From Nothophaeocryptopus gaeumannii (taxonomy: Eukaryota; Ascomycota; Dothideomycetes; Mycosphaerellales; Mycosphaerellaceae): 64,000 nt of DNA. A program made the position numbers and the translations under genes. A model generated the notes under the pieces. It was given only the letters and a program-made list of their open reading frames with translations, did not search any database and was not told the DNA's origin. The stretch covers positions 1,230,341 through 1,294,340 of the forward strand of contig JASISA010000002.1 of the NCBI GenBank assembly GCA_031771865.1, in the 5' to 3' direction. This document shows, piece by piece, positions 43,107-54,820 of this stretch (the first letter of the stretch is position 1; each line of letters opens with the position of its first letter).

Positions 43107-44377
43107 ACTGCCATCAAGTGTCAGTCGAACCCAGCCTGTATTCACTTAGATTGAGTTTGGCGCCAACGAAACTCTAAAGCTTGCCTCAAGTCTTGTCGAA
43201 CTTCATCACCCACTTTACCTATCTTCACTCCAGAACGGCGGACAACATATCGAATAGAGATGTATGTTGATCAGTATTGGCATAGGCGTCACCCGACGGG
43301 TTGGACGATAGGACAACCAAGGTTTCATCACGTTGCTGCACGGTGAAACGGCATTTCGCTCGACGGCAAGGCTGCTGTACGATGAAACTGTTTTTGTTAA
43401 TATCCATACATGTGTATATCTTCATGACTGCGTGAGGCGCTGTCAAATGGCTTGATTTCTTGATGTCGAAGAAGAGCAGCCGCAAACCATGGAAACTGTA
43501 GAACGCCAAAACTTATGCCACCCTTGGCCCAGAGATCCGACCAAGGTTGGAAAGTTCAGGTGCCTGAGAAACACTTGCAATGGGAGAAGTTCTCGCTTGA
43601 AGCGCAGCCCAGCACCTACCATGCAGCAGTTCACGGCGGCGAATGACTGCTCGAAGCCACTGACCACCTCATACTGAGGCAGCAATCTAGTGGACGTCGA
43701 CGCCGTTACTTCACCCATTATCTTTCGTTTGTATAGCGTGCTTGAAAGTATAGGGGTAACACTGTCACCTAAGTAGGCATCTCGTTGCTGTTGCGGTAAG
43801 CAACAACAGAGGGCGTGAAGACCCGTGTCTTGGTTGCGCGTCTAATCGTGACGGCACACAATGCAAGTATACCTAGTTGTGGGCTGTGGCCAAATCGACC
43901 CCGGCGCCGCGCTACAACAGATCCGGCAAGGTGACCAGTCCTTGACGCAGCTATTCGCCGCGCGTCCAACTGTGTTGCGACTAAGGCTGAACCTCAGCCG
44001 CTTTTGTATCAAGTACCGTCACTTTAGCGACGAATTTACCGTTGTGGCCCTGGTAGGCGACCATGCTGTGCGACACTTGGCGTGCGGCCCGCCGGATGTT
44101 TGAGAAATCTCCACGACGGCTGTTGCTGGCCTTCATTGCCTCCAACACATCTCACCATCATGTATAAAGCTGAGCTCCTGATAGTTGAACAAATGGTGAA
44201 TCTCCACCACTCCACGCTTCCTCCAAGTCATCAATCATCGAGGGCTTGCCTCACCACCCATCACAAAATATTCGACATTCTTGCTAAACTCAGCCTTCGA
44301 TATCTGTGACAGGAGTAACGAGTGAACCCGCAGAACCTCATATCGCCTGAAACGATCTTCCTCAACACCTTCCCACG

Positions 44378-44497
44378 ATGCAACTGGGCGACTTCTTCCA
44401 GCTCCTGTTCGGCCTCCTGGCAACAATCATACCATTGTCCGCCCTCGTCTGCAGATGGAAGACATTAATGTGTGCGCAATCAATCTCCCAGTCCTGA
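44378..44497 (+). CDS. hydrophobic micro-ORF, copy B
   Basis: 39-residue open frame MQLGDFFQLLFGLLATIIPL followed by SALVCRWKT, one probable transmembrane helix with a short positively charged tail. It parallels copy A 1.35 kb upstream, and the conserved GD.FQL.FGLLAT core suggests purifying selection rather than chance. A downstream frame of 113 codons (44455-44796) overlaps its end and might be joined by splicing. Expression is not shown by the sequence. Confidence 0.4.
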   Translation: MQLGDFFQLLFGLLATIIPLSALVCRWKTLMCAQSISQS

Positions 44498-45124
44498 TTC
44501 AGAACCTGGCCAACACTAAGCATATATCGCAGCCTACCTTCGACGATCATCAAAAGCACCTTTACTTCCCACCTCAAGCACTCATCGGCGTGCAAAATAC
44601 CGAGTGGAGATGGATCTCAGACAACATTGGCTTGGGCAACAGTCTATGGGTTGGACAGTCGGGAAGCCAAGGTTCCATCCGATCTCGGAAGCTGATTGAA
44701 CGGGATTGTGCGTGTGCGGCGTTGACCGTAGCATCGAAAAGTCTTGTTGTATCTGGAGTGCTGAAGTGTGAAACGTTAAAATTCGAGGTGTCTTGATCGT
44801 TCAGTGTTTGGATTTGACAGTTGATTCAGGAGGGGAACCCCTCGGCCAGAGCTGGAACAAATTTCGCATGTGACAGGAGGGCAATGACGTATCGATACAT
44901 CAAAACACTCGTGACCAATTAGCAGATCGGGCTGAAGCTCGTGAGGGTCAGTGGTCAATTCGTCAGATTCAATCCATCTCATGGCATTCAATGCTCGCTA
45001 ACGCACAAGTCGACCCAACAGCTCCCTCTTCTTTTCCTTCCTTGCGCTTTTGCAGGACGGCAGCCCGACTGTGCGAAGAATGCCTGACGCCATGCTACCC
45101 TCTATCTCACGCTCGCCAAGCTCA

Positions 45125-48100
45125 TTATACCGTCAACCTCAATCCACTGCTCGGCGCACCGATAGCAGAGATCTCGCATACTTTGCACACAATGCCCTTG
45201 TACTTCGTGTGGTACTTTGTGCCATCGAATGGGCAGCTCGTGCTCGCCTCGCCCGCGTAGATTGGAGTGTAAGATGCACCGCAGATGTCAAACTCGCCGA
45301 AGGTATCATATTCGATCTCGACGGCATCGGTGGGAGAGCGTTCGGCAATCGCCTTCATCTTGCGGGCCTAGAAGCAGTCAGTGAAGATTCTCAAAGGGGA
45401 AGATGGGATAACACACTGTCTCCTTGAACTTGGCATTTGTGCCTCTCTCAATCAGCGCATTGGCAAAGCTAAGAACACTGCCAAGCTGCTTGTTCTTGTT
45501 GGCAAAGTTCAACGCCGAGTACAGGGCGAGGGTCTGGTGCTGAGGCTCCATCTCTGGCACGGTAAAGTAGGCGGACAACTCGAATGCTCGCTTCTTAACA
45601 CCTTCTGACAGCGAGGTGATGTCCGCAGATCCGCCGACCAATTTTCGTCGCTCGAGCTCGATAGACAATGCGAGGACATATTGCGCGGCTTGTTGCACGT
45701 TTGCCAGCGCTTCTTGCGCCTGACTTTGTGACGGCACAGCGTTGACCATCAGTAGTTGCAGTGCTTTCTTGAACGCAGCAACACCATCTTCCAGTTTGTT
45801 GGCCTTCATGGCGTTTTTGCCAATGGCGAGCTCGTTTGCTTGTATGGACTCCAAGTCTCTCGGAATTAAAGGCAGAATCTTTCTCGAGTCGGTCTCGGTC
45901 AGCGTTCGGCGGACATAGTTCACAAGCGGTGGCATGCCAGCATTAGCTGGGAGATATGTCCGTGTGGATTGAAATATCTCCATGAAGCGATCCTCCAGAG
46001 GCTTGAAGTTGACGGCGCCGACTTGTCTGCTGAGAAGGTTCATCGCTGTGTCAAAGCTGCCGGCAGCTGCATGGTCAGCGGCGAGGGGTGAGTTCCGTGC
46101 CCAGAGATCGGCCTCGCTGCTGCCAGCACCAGCTTCCGCGCTCTCCACATTGACAAAGTCTTCCTCGACTTCAGGTATCGATTCGTCACCCATATCCCAA
46201 CCTTCTGCGGCATCGTCGTCACCAGCGTCGTCCAGAGTTCCGTTGGCAACAGCAGCGACGTCTGCTGCCAGCAGATCCTCCTCTGCGTAGCCGTTGGTGT
46301 CTGCAGCAACAGCCTCGCCATCCTCAGCCATCAAGGCCTTCTCGAAAGAGCTGGCACCGGTAGACTTCACGGGCCAGTTCGCATTGAAGGTAGGCGCGAC
46401 TGCCTTCGGAAGAGGCTTGGGTTGGCTAAGAGCAGGCAGGCTAATCTGATCTTCAGTCAGTCCGCTCGCTTCCAGGATCTCCTGACATTGCTCTTCCAGC
46501 CCATGAGCCTTGGCAGTCATGTATGCGAGAGGGTATCGATCAATGTCCTTGAGCATCTCTATCCGGCCCTCGATGTCGCCAGTGTAAATAGAGTTTTGGA
46601 ACCGGCTCGTCATGTCGCCTCTGTGCTCAGCAATCTTGGCCATTCGGTTGAGCTTCTCCTTGTCGCCAGTCGTCAGGTACAGGAATGAAAGTTTGTCGAA
46701 GTTGCGTAGCTTCTGGTATGTCATCTCGACGACCTTGTGGTTGCCATGTGCCAGAGCTTCGGTGCCCAGTCGTTGCCACAGCTTCGGGCGATCAAGCTGC
46801 TGTGCCATCTCGACCGCAACGTCTAGGTTGCCACATTCAATGGCCAGCTCGAAGCGTGTTTGCGAGTCCTGAACGAATTGGAGTGCGATCTCAGGGTAGC
46901 CCTTCTTTTGCAGGTATGAGATGATGCTTTGACCCACCAAGCTGGACGTCTTGATGATGTTGAGCATCTCATCGTAATGTCGCTTGACAAGGGCGAGCTT
47001 GAAGCGGTACTCGGTTGGGTCGATGGTGAGAACTTTCGGCTTGGCGGCTCGGTCCAGACAGTACACGCTTCGGCCCTTGACACGGACAAGGTAGACGACG
47101 TGCTCCAAAGTCCTAACAATGCCGTTGTCGCCGTTCATCAGAGCATACTTGATGTGGTTGAGAGTGGAATAGAGGAGGACACCAGCATCGTCCCAGCACG
47201 CGCTCTTGATCCGGATAGTCTCATGAAGCGTGCTGACCTGCTCGAGCGACTTGTTGATGATTGTGACATTGTGCTTGCTAAGAAGCGCGGCGTGAAGGCC
47301 GTCAGACGACCAGACGACGTACTTGACACCCGCAACAGCAAGCTCGGCAAGCTGCTTCTTTTGTTGAATGTCGTAAAGGTAGACGTTGTTGGGCGCGATC
47401 AGGAGCAGACACCCTGTACCACCGAAGACCATGTCTGTAGTGCCAGTCGGAGGCTTGATGGTCTTTGTGGTAGAGTTCTGAAGGTCCTTGATGTCGATCT
47501 GCTGGTTCGCAGAGTTGAACACAGCGAATCGGTTGCGTGCAACGAAGACGGCCGAGCTTCCAGTGCCTCGGTGTGTGCTTGTTGGCTCAACAGCACCGGA
47601 AGCATCTCGTGGCAAGCTCATGAGTTCGTACATGCCGCTATCCGCGGGCGTCGTAACCAAGATCGATCGCTCGGCCGGGTTGTAGGACAGTGTTCGTGGA
47701 GGGACCCAAGCACTGCCAAGCTTCTTCAGCGAAAGCATTGACGGGCTCTCCACGTTCTTGGTGAAGTCGTATGAGCGGACGTGCTTCTCTTTCGTGATGT
47801 AGAAAAGGTTGTTCTGGTACACAGCAGAGGCAGGCCGTTCTCGCTCCAGTTTGAAGACCATGACACCATTGTCGTGACCAGCGGCGAAGAGGTTGATCTC
47901 CGGATGGGCCGCAATCACCCAGAAGCGGTCGTTTTCCCGCTTAAAGGACTGCACAGACGTTCTACGGTTGAGATCCCATACTCGAATGGTCTTGTCTTCG
48001 CCGACGGAAAGGATGAGGTCCTGATGCGGGTGGAAGAGACATGCCGAGGCGTTTTGAAAGTGGCCTCTGCAAGTGTCCACCTCCCACGCCTTGGTCTCGC

Positions 48101-48885
48101 TCATTCGCCAAAGCTTTACAAGTCTGTCATCGCCAGCAGAGACGATGAGGGGAAGGGTCGGGTGGAATGCGACCCAATTAACGCCGCGGTCGTGACCTTC
48201 CAACACGAACTTGACCACTGCATCTGTGTTCCCAAACATGTCTGCCTGGTTCTGACCTGCTCTTGCGATTTGGTCCTCGAAGGACATGGATGTGGGCGCA
48301 GAATGCTTCTTGCGCAGACCTGAGATATCCCATACTCTTACTGACTGGTCCAGCGAGGCGGAGACGACCAGGTCTTCTTTCGGGTGGAACTGCGCGCACA
48401 TTGTGTAGTGGTTGTGGCCGGTCATGGTGCAGACTACGATCCATGTTAGCAGCCTCCTAAGGTCAATCCCAGCATGTTCACGTACTCAGCGATCTGTTCT
48501 GCCAATTCCAGATTCGGATGGTCTGATCGTCGGAGCTCGAAATGATCCATGGCAGTTCGTGGTGGAAGAAGACAGTTCGAACATAGTCCAAATGACCATT
48601 GAGTGTGAACAGACATCGCCTTGTCTGATATGACCACACCTTGATCTTGTAGTCGTCTCCTCCTGACACGAACAGCGGTTGTGTCTTGTGAAAGTCAATG
48701 CCTCGAACAGGCCCATCGTGTTCCTCGAAGCGGTCTATGAGGGTGCCCATGCGGTAGTCCCATAGCTGGATGGTCGATGAATGCAGCGAGACGAGAATCC
48801 ATGGTCGCTTTGGGTGGAAGGCGATTCCCTTTGCGCGGCTCGACTTTGATTCGAACTTGGTGAGCATCGAGGGGGAGGAAGCCAT
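45125..48885 (-). CDS. COP1: coatomer subunit alpha (alpha-COP)
   Basis: Largest subunit of the COPI coat, required for Golgi-to-ER retrieval; cytosolic and Golgi membrane. Exons 48885-48486, 48433-45417 and 45367-45125 give 1219 aa, the normal length. Starts MASSPSMLTKFESKSSRAKG. The N-terminal beta-propeller holds WD40 repeats (PWILVSLHSSTIQLWDYR, FVSGGDDYKIKVW, WIISSSDDQTIRIW, VSASLDQSVRVWDISG, SAGDDRLVKLWRM, SVGEDKTIRVWDL). The coatomer WD-associated alpha-solenoid region follows, then an acidic linker, then the COPI C-terminal domain ending in a Cys-containing segment (SCPFDGTKYHTKYKGIVC, CEISAIG). The splice at 48485-48434 restores SLICTMTGHNHYTMCAQFHP. Confidence 0.97.
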
Positions 48886-50122
48886 GGCGAGGTCAGAAAG
48901 GGAGGGAGGGAGCCTCAGCTCCAGTTCGCGAGTCCTGTCCACCGCTGGCAAGGCGCGAAAGTGCAGGATTGGGTGGTATACAATAGGCGTCCGCCGGTAT
49001 TGGATACGTCCTGCAGGGCTGTATTTGAGGAGTGAGGTGATTGATCCGTGGTTGATACAGCTGTCGTCAGTACATTCGCTGCAGCAAGAGCAAGAGCATC
49101 CACCTGGCACTTTCCCCAAACTATAGGCTTGGCGCCATTGAGCCGCATCATTTCAGCCTCAGGTGTCCAGACTGCTGCTCAGAAGTTCGCACCGTTTCAG
49201 CCTTCACATGAAACGGCGCACGAACCCCATCATCGTCGCCCGTCGCCCATCGCCCATCGCCGATGCGACCAGACGTCATTCACGACTGAGGCCTCGATGT
49301 TCATTGTCACCATCATCACGTTGTTGTCCTTGATGCAGTCGCACGAGTGTCGGACAGTACAACTTTCGCTACCATACCCATCGTTGTCGCCAGCAGCCTT
49401 CACTGGTCGTCGACCTCAGCTTCTGACAGCGCATATCCCAATTGCCGATGCCGCCGAGTTTCTCCGTTAGTTCACACCTTGAAGATTCCGCACTTCGTGG
49501 CACCATTTGACTGTCTGCATTCCACTGTCCTATGTAAGCCGTCTCCTAGCGAAGACAACCAGACTGCATATCTGCGTATCTTCTGCAGTACATCTACGCG
49601 GCACTCCAGTATCGCCTCCAAACCGCCCGCAGAATCGCCACCGGCCAGCGAAGCTGCCTAAGTACTAAGGCCGTCGCTGCATCCCTCCTGCAAGGCCCCT
49701 CCCTACATTGGCCAACATCAGCCACTCACTCCGGGTCGTTATTGTTACTGCTTGCTGCCCAAGCAACGTGCCTGCGAAAAGCCCGCCGAACGACAGGTTC
49801 GCCAGCTCGTCAGCAGCGCACGCCTCATTGCTCACTCCCACTTTTCAGCACCCATCCGCGGAAACCACCGAAGACGCTGTCAGATAAGACGACCCCTCCC
49901 GGCCGACCATACCCAACTCTCCAACATTGCAAAATTTCCAAAGATGCTCAGACGTGGAAACAACAGACTCAACTTCGTCGTCAAGAGGCATCATCGACCC
50001 GCCAACCTGCGGCGAATAGCATTGTGGGACGTCCGCTGAACATTCAGTCATCCGATAGAAGAGAGAAGAAGAAGGGACAGAGAACATACGTCGTGGGAGT
50101 CACGGACAAAGCTTCAACAAAC
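48886..50122. promoter_or_regulatory. divergent promoter region of alpha-COP and acidic nuclear-type protein
   Basis: About 1.2 kb. Open frames here continue upstream from the downstream gene (from 49742) but their Arg/Thr/Pro-rich translation looks like untranslated leader sequence. No other element recognised. A short imitation repeat CGTCGCCCATCGCCCATCGCC lies near 49238-49262. Confidence 0.4.
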
Positions 50123-50887
50123 ATGGCAGGAATGATGGAGACACTGTACTCCACGTCAGGCTTCACGTCTGAGAACAGCCTGTCGGGACATCCGCACACC
50201 CCACCATACACACCTTCACGTCCATTGAACACGGGTAAGCGCACGAGGATCGAGCGCAGTGACTCACCCGCCTCACACACGGGATCACTTCACCCTGTCG
50301 AGACGAGCAGTCCTGCGAAGAAGCCGGCGAAACGGCTGGCGACGGATAATATTAAAGTCGAGGAGCTTGCAGAAGGCGACGCCGGCTATCTCGGAGACAC
50401 CGATGTGATCGAAGGCGTGGTTGAGGAGGTTGATAGCAGCGACAACAACGACGACAGTGAGAACGATCACCATACTGCAACAGACACCAGTGATGCGGAA
50501 GCGGACGGACTTACCAGGAGCCTTTCTCGAATGCGTTGCGGAGACGATCGTGAGTTTGTCTTTGCGAAACATCGACAACAGAGACGCCAGAATCGACGAA
50601 GCGATGCGCATAACAGCTTCAAGCGATCACATAGCCAGAGTGTGAAGAACGAGACCGAAAACACTGACGTTGATGCGCTTGGAGACCATGATCTGGAGTC
50701 CTCGAAGCGGAGACTGAGGAGGCGTACGCGCGGACCAAATGAAGACGAATTTGTCACTGTCGATGAGGCTCATATGACTTCGCCGGAAGTTGAGCATTTG
50801 AGCTCTGCGCCCGGAAGTGGACCAGAAGACGTTGGCGTAAACCCGGCAGATGAAGGCGAAGAAATGGACGTCGATGATGCGAAATGA
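50123..50887 (+). CDS. conserved-type acidic/basic hypothetical protein
   Basis: I do not recognise a family. From MAGMMETLYSTSGFTSENSL the frame gives 254 aa. It opens with a Ser/Thr/Pro-rich segment (PPYTPSRPLNTGKRTRIERS) with SP/TP sites, then KKPAKRLATDN, an acidic stretch (VEEVDSSDNNDDSENDHH), a more ordered central part (LTRSLSRMRCGDDREFVFAKHRQQRRQNRRS), a basic run (SSKRRLRRRTRGP) and an acidic tail EEMDVDDAK. The layout suggests a nuclear, phospho-regulated protein. The frame stays open upstream to 49742, so a longer N-terminus is formally possible. Confidence 0.6.
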   Translation: MAGMMETLYSTSGFTSENSLSGHPHTPPYTPSRPLNTGKRTRIERSDSPASHTGSLHPVETSSPAKKPAKRLATDNIKVEELAEGDAGYLGDTDVIEGVVEEVDSSDNNDDSENDHHTATDTSDAEADGLTRSLSRMRCGDDREFVFAKHRQQRRQNRRSDAHNSFKRSHSQSVKNETENTDVDALGDHDLESSKRRLRRRTRGPNEDEFVTVDEAHMTSPEVEHLSSAPGSGPEDVGVNPADEGEEMDVDDAK

Positions 50888-52265
50888 AGCACGCACCATA
50901 GACAATCCTTGCAACGAGTCCCCAACGCCGGATTCTCGTCAACATTGCGCGAATAGCAAATCGGCGCTCAGAATATTGTGGCTGGCAAGGGCATATTAAA
51001 GCCGACCAGCTGTCGATGGTTCATCAAGGCATCCATCTCTCGAAGCTCGTTATTCCGTCGAGCTGAGCAACCTGTTGTGGTATCAGGCGAACGCCAAGCT
51101 CTGAGTTGACCCGAGTCACCGCTCCACGTGGCAGGCCAGACCTTTCAAGCTGTGATTTCGTCACTTTTGGTCAGCACACTATTCACAGCTGAGCTTGGTC
51201 AGAGGCCAGCACTGTCAGTCTTGGCTGCCACGTCGGTGTCGAGTGCATACCCAACGACCAAACAAGAGGATCAAAACTCAGGCCGACCAGCATACCCTCA
51301 CCGACGTGCAAGTTTGAGGGATCTGAGTTGCTCAAGCCCTCAGACGTGTCGTCTTCGCGTCGCACAGGAGAATTCCAGAGAGCAGCGAGTACTCTGCAGC
51401 CTGATGCATCGCGAAAGCCTCTCATCACAATGCGAGAATAACGACTTCATCATTATGATCATTCATCAACCATTAACCCTTGGCTCCCTGCGAACCACGA
51501 TCATCCCTCTGCAATTCATTCTCGCAAAACCCCGAATGGTCGTGCCCTCTCGGAAGGACTTCAGAGGTCCATCCTGCATGGAAGCGGTTCCTCACGCTGA
51601 TCTGTGCCTCCCATACAAGCGACTCCACCCACCCCAGAATGGAAGTACCGTCCAAGTGGCTGCAAGTCTTCTGGTCACCAACAAACATACCATAAAGCAG
51701 CTCGGCATAGTACTTCTTCGCCTCTCTTGGCTGGTTGACAATTGTGCGCCACAAAGCTCTATCATCTCTTACGCCCAAAATACACCAGTTATTCGACGGG
51801 ACACCAGTCACGAGCATTTGATTGGAAACCGGACCGACGAGTCAGACGGATTGATTCAACGACTGTGCGGCGTGCAGCCGCGTATGGTATACTGGGAGTA
51901 AGAAGCCTCATTCAAGCATGCTGATCCAACAATGTCGCGTGCTGCGGCAGCCAACAAGCTTGGCCCAGTCGCAGGATAGCGTGTAGGGTAAACACGTGCT
52001 GCGGCTGGGTCTAGTCCTACCTTGGTACGTACCGAGCGACGAGACAGTCTGCAGAATGTATAAGACAAGGACGATCTACTCACGACTTTTCTCTTCTCCC
52101 TCATCAAGCAAACAACTAAGCAACTCGGCAACCAAACCAACCAAACCAACCAATCAACTTTCCTTATCTCCTTTGTAGTTCCTTTTCTCAGTTGTCGCAC
52201 AGTCTTTGGAGCGATCAATATATCACCATCATAACCCCTCAAAGTTCGTCAATACAAACACCATA
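50888..52265. other. intergenic region, promoter of secreted cupin at its right end
   Basis: No firm gene. An open frame of 114 codons on the minus strand (51817-51473) has protein-like composition (EAKKYYAELLYGMFVGDQK) but no known domain. The last 200 bases hold a TATA-like GTATAAG near 52058, CT-rich leader sequence and an AACC-rich stretch at about 52128-52160, typical of a strongly expressed fungal promoter and leader. Confidence 0.4.
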
Positions 52266-53180
52266 ATGTCTGTCGCACGCTACATCGTCGCCGGCCTCGG
52301 AGCCTCCGCCAGCGTCTCCGCCTTCCCAGCTTCATCGTCCTGGGCCTCCGAACCCGCCAGCATCTTCTCCGCAGCTTACGGCACCCCTGCTCCAAGCTCC
52401 TTCTCTGTGCCCTCCATCAGCCAGCCAGCAACTCCTTCACCACCAGCCCACTCGAACGCCGCCGCAGCCTCAGCAGCCGCCCTCGTCGCTCTTGCCGAAG
52501 AGGCCCAAGACCGCACCACCAACGTCAATCGCTTCAACACCCTTTTAACAGTCAACGGCGACGGAAAACAACCCTTCCCACCAGACCAACTCCGCGATCG
52601 CACCGTCTTCGACTTCGCCGCCAAGGCCAACCCGCTCGGTCAGGGTGGTCGTTTCGTCCTCGCTAACGAGAACAATTTCCCCATCCTCGTCGAACAGGGC
52701 ATCTCCACTGCTGTGGCTTTCCTCAACCCCTGCGGCTTGAATAGCCCTCACACCCATCCTCGCGCTACGGAGTGGTTGACTGTTGTTCAGGGGAATGTTC
52801 AGTCGGGTTTCATGCTTGAGAATGGATTCCTCGCTAACCCGGCTACCGGCGCGTTGACTACGCAAGTCACCACGGATCTTGGGCCTTTCCAGGGAACCAT
52901 CTTCCCCCAGGGTAGCATCCACTTCCAATTCAACGATAACTGTGAGCCAGCGACTTTCATCGCTACTCTGAACAGCGAGGACCCGGGAACGAGTCAGGTC
53001 GCACAGAATTTCTTTTTCCTGGACGATAAGGTGGTGAATGTCACTCTGGGTGAACCGCAGAACATCGATGGACAGAACATCGATCAGTTCCGCAATACTT
53101 TGCCGCCAAATCTTGTGCTGGCTGTGGTTTCTTGCTTGAAGAGGTGTGAGGCTAAGGATGGGGGAAAGAAGGATTGGTAG
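52266..53180 (+). CDS. secreted cupin, spherulin-1/germin-like
   Basis: Single exon, 304 aa. The N-terminus MSVARYIVAGLGASASVSAFP is a signal peptide. A Ser/Pro/Ala-rich spacer to about residue 80 precedes one germin-type cupin barrel. Metal motif 1 is NSPHTHPRATEWLTVVQG (HxHx4E... pattern), motif 2 is FPQGSIHFQFNDNCE. A cysteine pair, CGLNS and DNCEP, is as in spherulin-like proteins. The C-terminal tail is lysine-rich and may not be processed. Members are found in encystment, stress or cell-wall contexts; enzymatic activity (oxalate oxidase, superoxide dismutase) cannot be read from the sequence. Confidence 0.92.
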   Translation: MSVARYIVAGLGASASVSAFPASSSWASEPASIFSAAYGTPAPSSFSVPSISQPATPSPPAHSNAAAASAAALVALAEEAQDRTTNVNRFNTLLTVNGDGKQPFPPDQLRDRTVFDFAAKANPLGQGGRFVLANENNFPILVEQGISTAVAFLNPCGLNSPHTHPRATEWLTVVQGNVQSGFMLENGFLANPATGALTTQVTTDLGPFQGTIFPQGSIHFQFNDNCEPATFIATLNSEDPGTSQVAQNFFFLDDKVVNVTLGEPQNIDGQNIDQFRNTLPPNLVLAVVSCLKRCEAKDGGKKDW

Positions 53181-53418
53181 ATGATGACGATTGGGGAAAG
53201 GCTGATTTGAGGAAGCAATGGCGTTTTAGCGATGAGTTCTTGGTGTTGTTTGAGCGTTGGTGTTTGATCTGGTGTTGCTTGGCGATGTTCAATAACGGTC
53301 TTTTTGAGTTATGCTTGATGAATTTGACTTACGATTCGATGGAAATAGCGTTTCAAAGAGACAAGCGTGGCTCAGTCTACTTTCACTCCCGACCTTTTCA
53401 GTATGATCAGACAAATCA

Positions 53419-54820
53419 TCACCATTTATTATCAATTCTCTTCCCATCCTTAACCAAAACCATCTCCTTAACACTCGGCAAATACTCCTCCCCCTCCCCA
53501 AACAAAACCCCCTTCCTCATAACCTTCCGATAATTCTTCCCCGGACTAACTTTCCCAAGAACATATTCCCTCCTCGTCTCCACCCGATCAGGAACCGGTA
53601 TCGACCGTCCCACAATAGCTTCCATCCCCTGCCAAGCAAACGTAATCGCCTCCTTCGCTCCAGCCGGCACTCCCGCATCATCCAGCATGTATATTTTCGT
53701 GGCCGGATAATGTTTCTGAATGAATTCGACGATATTCGGGTTGTACGCTCCTCCGCCGCCCATGAAAAGCTCGTCGATGGTTTGTGAAGGAGCGTAGCGT
53801 TTGTAGTGGTTCACGATTGCTTGGGCCGTGATGCGCGTCACGGTTGCTACCACGTCGTTTGGCGACATGTGGAGGGCTTCGGCTTTGCGGATGAGGTCGA
53901 ACGCGAGGGTATCACGAAATACTTCTCGACCTGTCGTTTTCGGCGGGTCTAGGTGGAAGTATTCGTTCTGTAGAAGGAAATCGTCTACGAGATCTTGGTT
54001 GACAGTTCCGCGCCGGCCCATTTCGCCGTCCTTGTCGTATTCTTGCTCTCCATTGGTGTAGTGTCGTACTACGGCATCGATGAATACATTGCCCGGACCG
54101 GTGTCGAAGTCGAAACACTTGTCGACGCCACCGTCCCGATCGGGAGGGATGAAGCATACATTCGCAATGCCTCCGATATTCTGACAAGCACGGAGCTTCG
54201 TTGGATGGTGGAGGAGAAGGGCGTCGAAGAAAGCAATTAGGGGGGCGCCTTGCCTGCCAGCTGCTTGATCGCTGACGCGGAAATCGGTGACGGTCGTGAT
54301 CCCCGTGCGAGATGCGACGAATGTTCCTTCTGCCATTGTGAGGGCGCTTTTGGTCTGATCTGGCTTCGGCATGCTCAAAAGCCATATAGTCTGGCCGTGA
54401 GATCCGATTACATCGATGGTTTGCATGTTGATACTGTTTTGTTTGCAGAATTCCTTCGCTGCCGAAGCAAATGTTTCTCCCAGGAGGACGTTGACTTCTG
54501 AGAGCTCTTCGGGAGTCGTCTTGTTGTGCAAGATCATGTTCATTACCCGCTTCTTGATCACCGGTTCTAAAGGTACCTCTCCATACTGCAAGAGAAGATC
54601 ATGATTAGTCGTGGTTCGTCGGTATGCAATGGATCCGTATACCTACACGAAGCAATTCAAATTCGATTGGGTCGTTTGGTGTCTGTTGTCTAAAACGGCA
54701 CAAAGCACAATCAATTCCGTCCATGCTGGTGCCGCTGTTGAGGCCGAGAACAGTCATATCCAACGGGATTGATGAGGATCCATGGAGGGAGCCATTCTCA
54801 GGCTCGCTGATGCTGCCCAT
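53419..54820 (-). CDS. anmK: anhydro-N-acetylmuramic acid kinase (AnmK) homolog
   Basis: In bacteria AnmK converts anhydro-MurNAc and ATP to MurNAc 6-phosphate in cell-wall recycling. Fungi make no peptidoglycan, so the substrate here is open. Exons 54820-54647 and 54585-53419 give 446 aa. The N-terminus has the sugar-kinase ATP motif VLGLNSGTSMDGIDCALCRF. Then come SHGQTIW, TDFRVSD, GRQGAPLIAFFDALL, NIGGIANVCFIP, DFDTGPGNVFIDA, a long insert, ELFMGGGGAYNP and AKEAITFAW. All expected motifs are present, so the enzyme looks active. It is divergent from a sugar porter. Confidence 0.93.

Larger units (their letters stand above)
42436..45124. other. long intergenic region with two related micro-ORFs
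   Basis: No sizeable gene recognised in about 2.7 kb. It contains two short, mutually similar hydrophobic open frames (43026-43106 and 44378-44497), listed separately, and a 113-codon frame at 44455-44796 without known domains. Confidence 0.45.

Noticed and set aside
49742..50122. Longer N-terminus for the acidic hypothetical protein
   Set aside because: The stretch is open but its translation is Arg/Thr/Pro-rich and unlike the rest; it reads as 5' leader.
51128..51901. 257-codon plus-strand open frame
   Set aside because: Translation lacks any family pattern, and an opposite-strand frame (51817-51473) looks equally protein-like. Neither can be supported.
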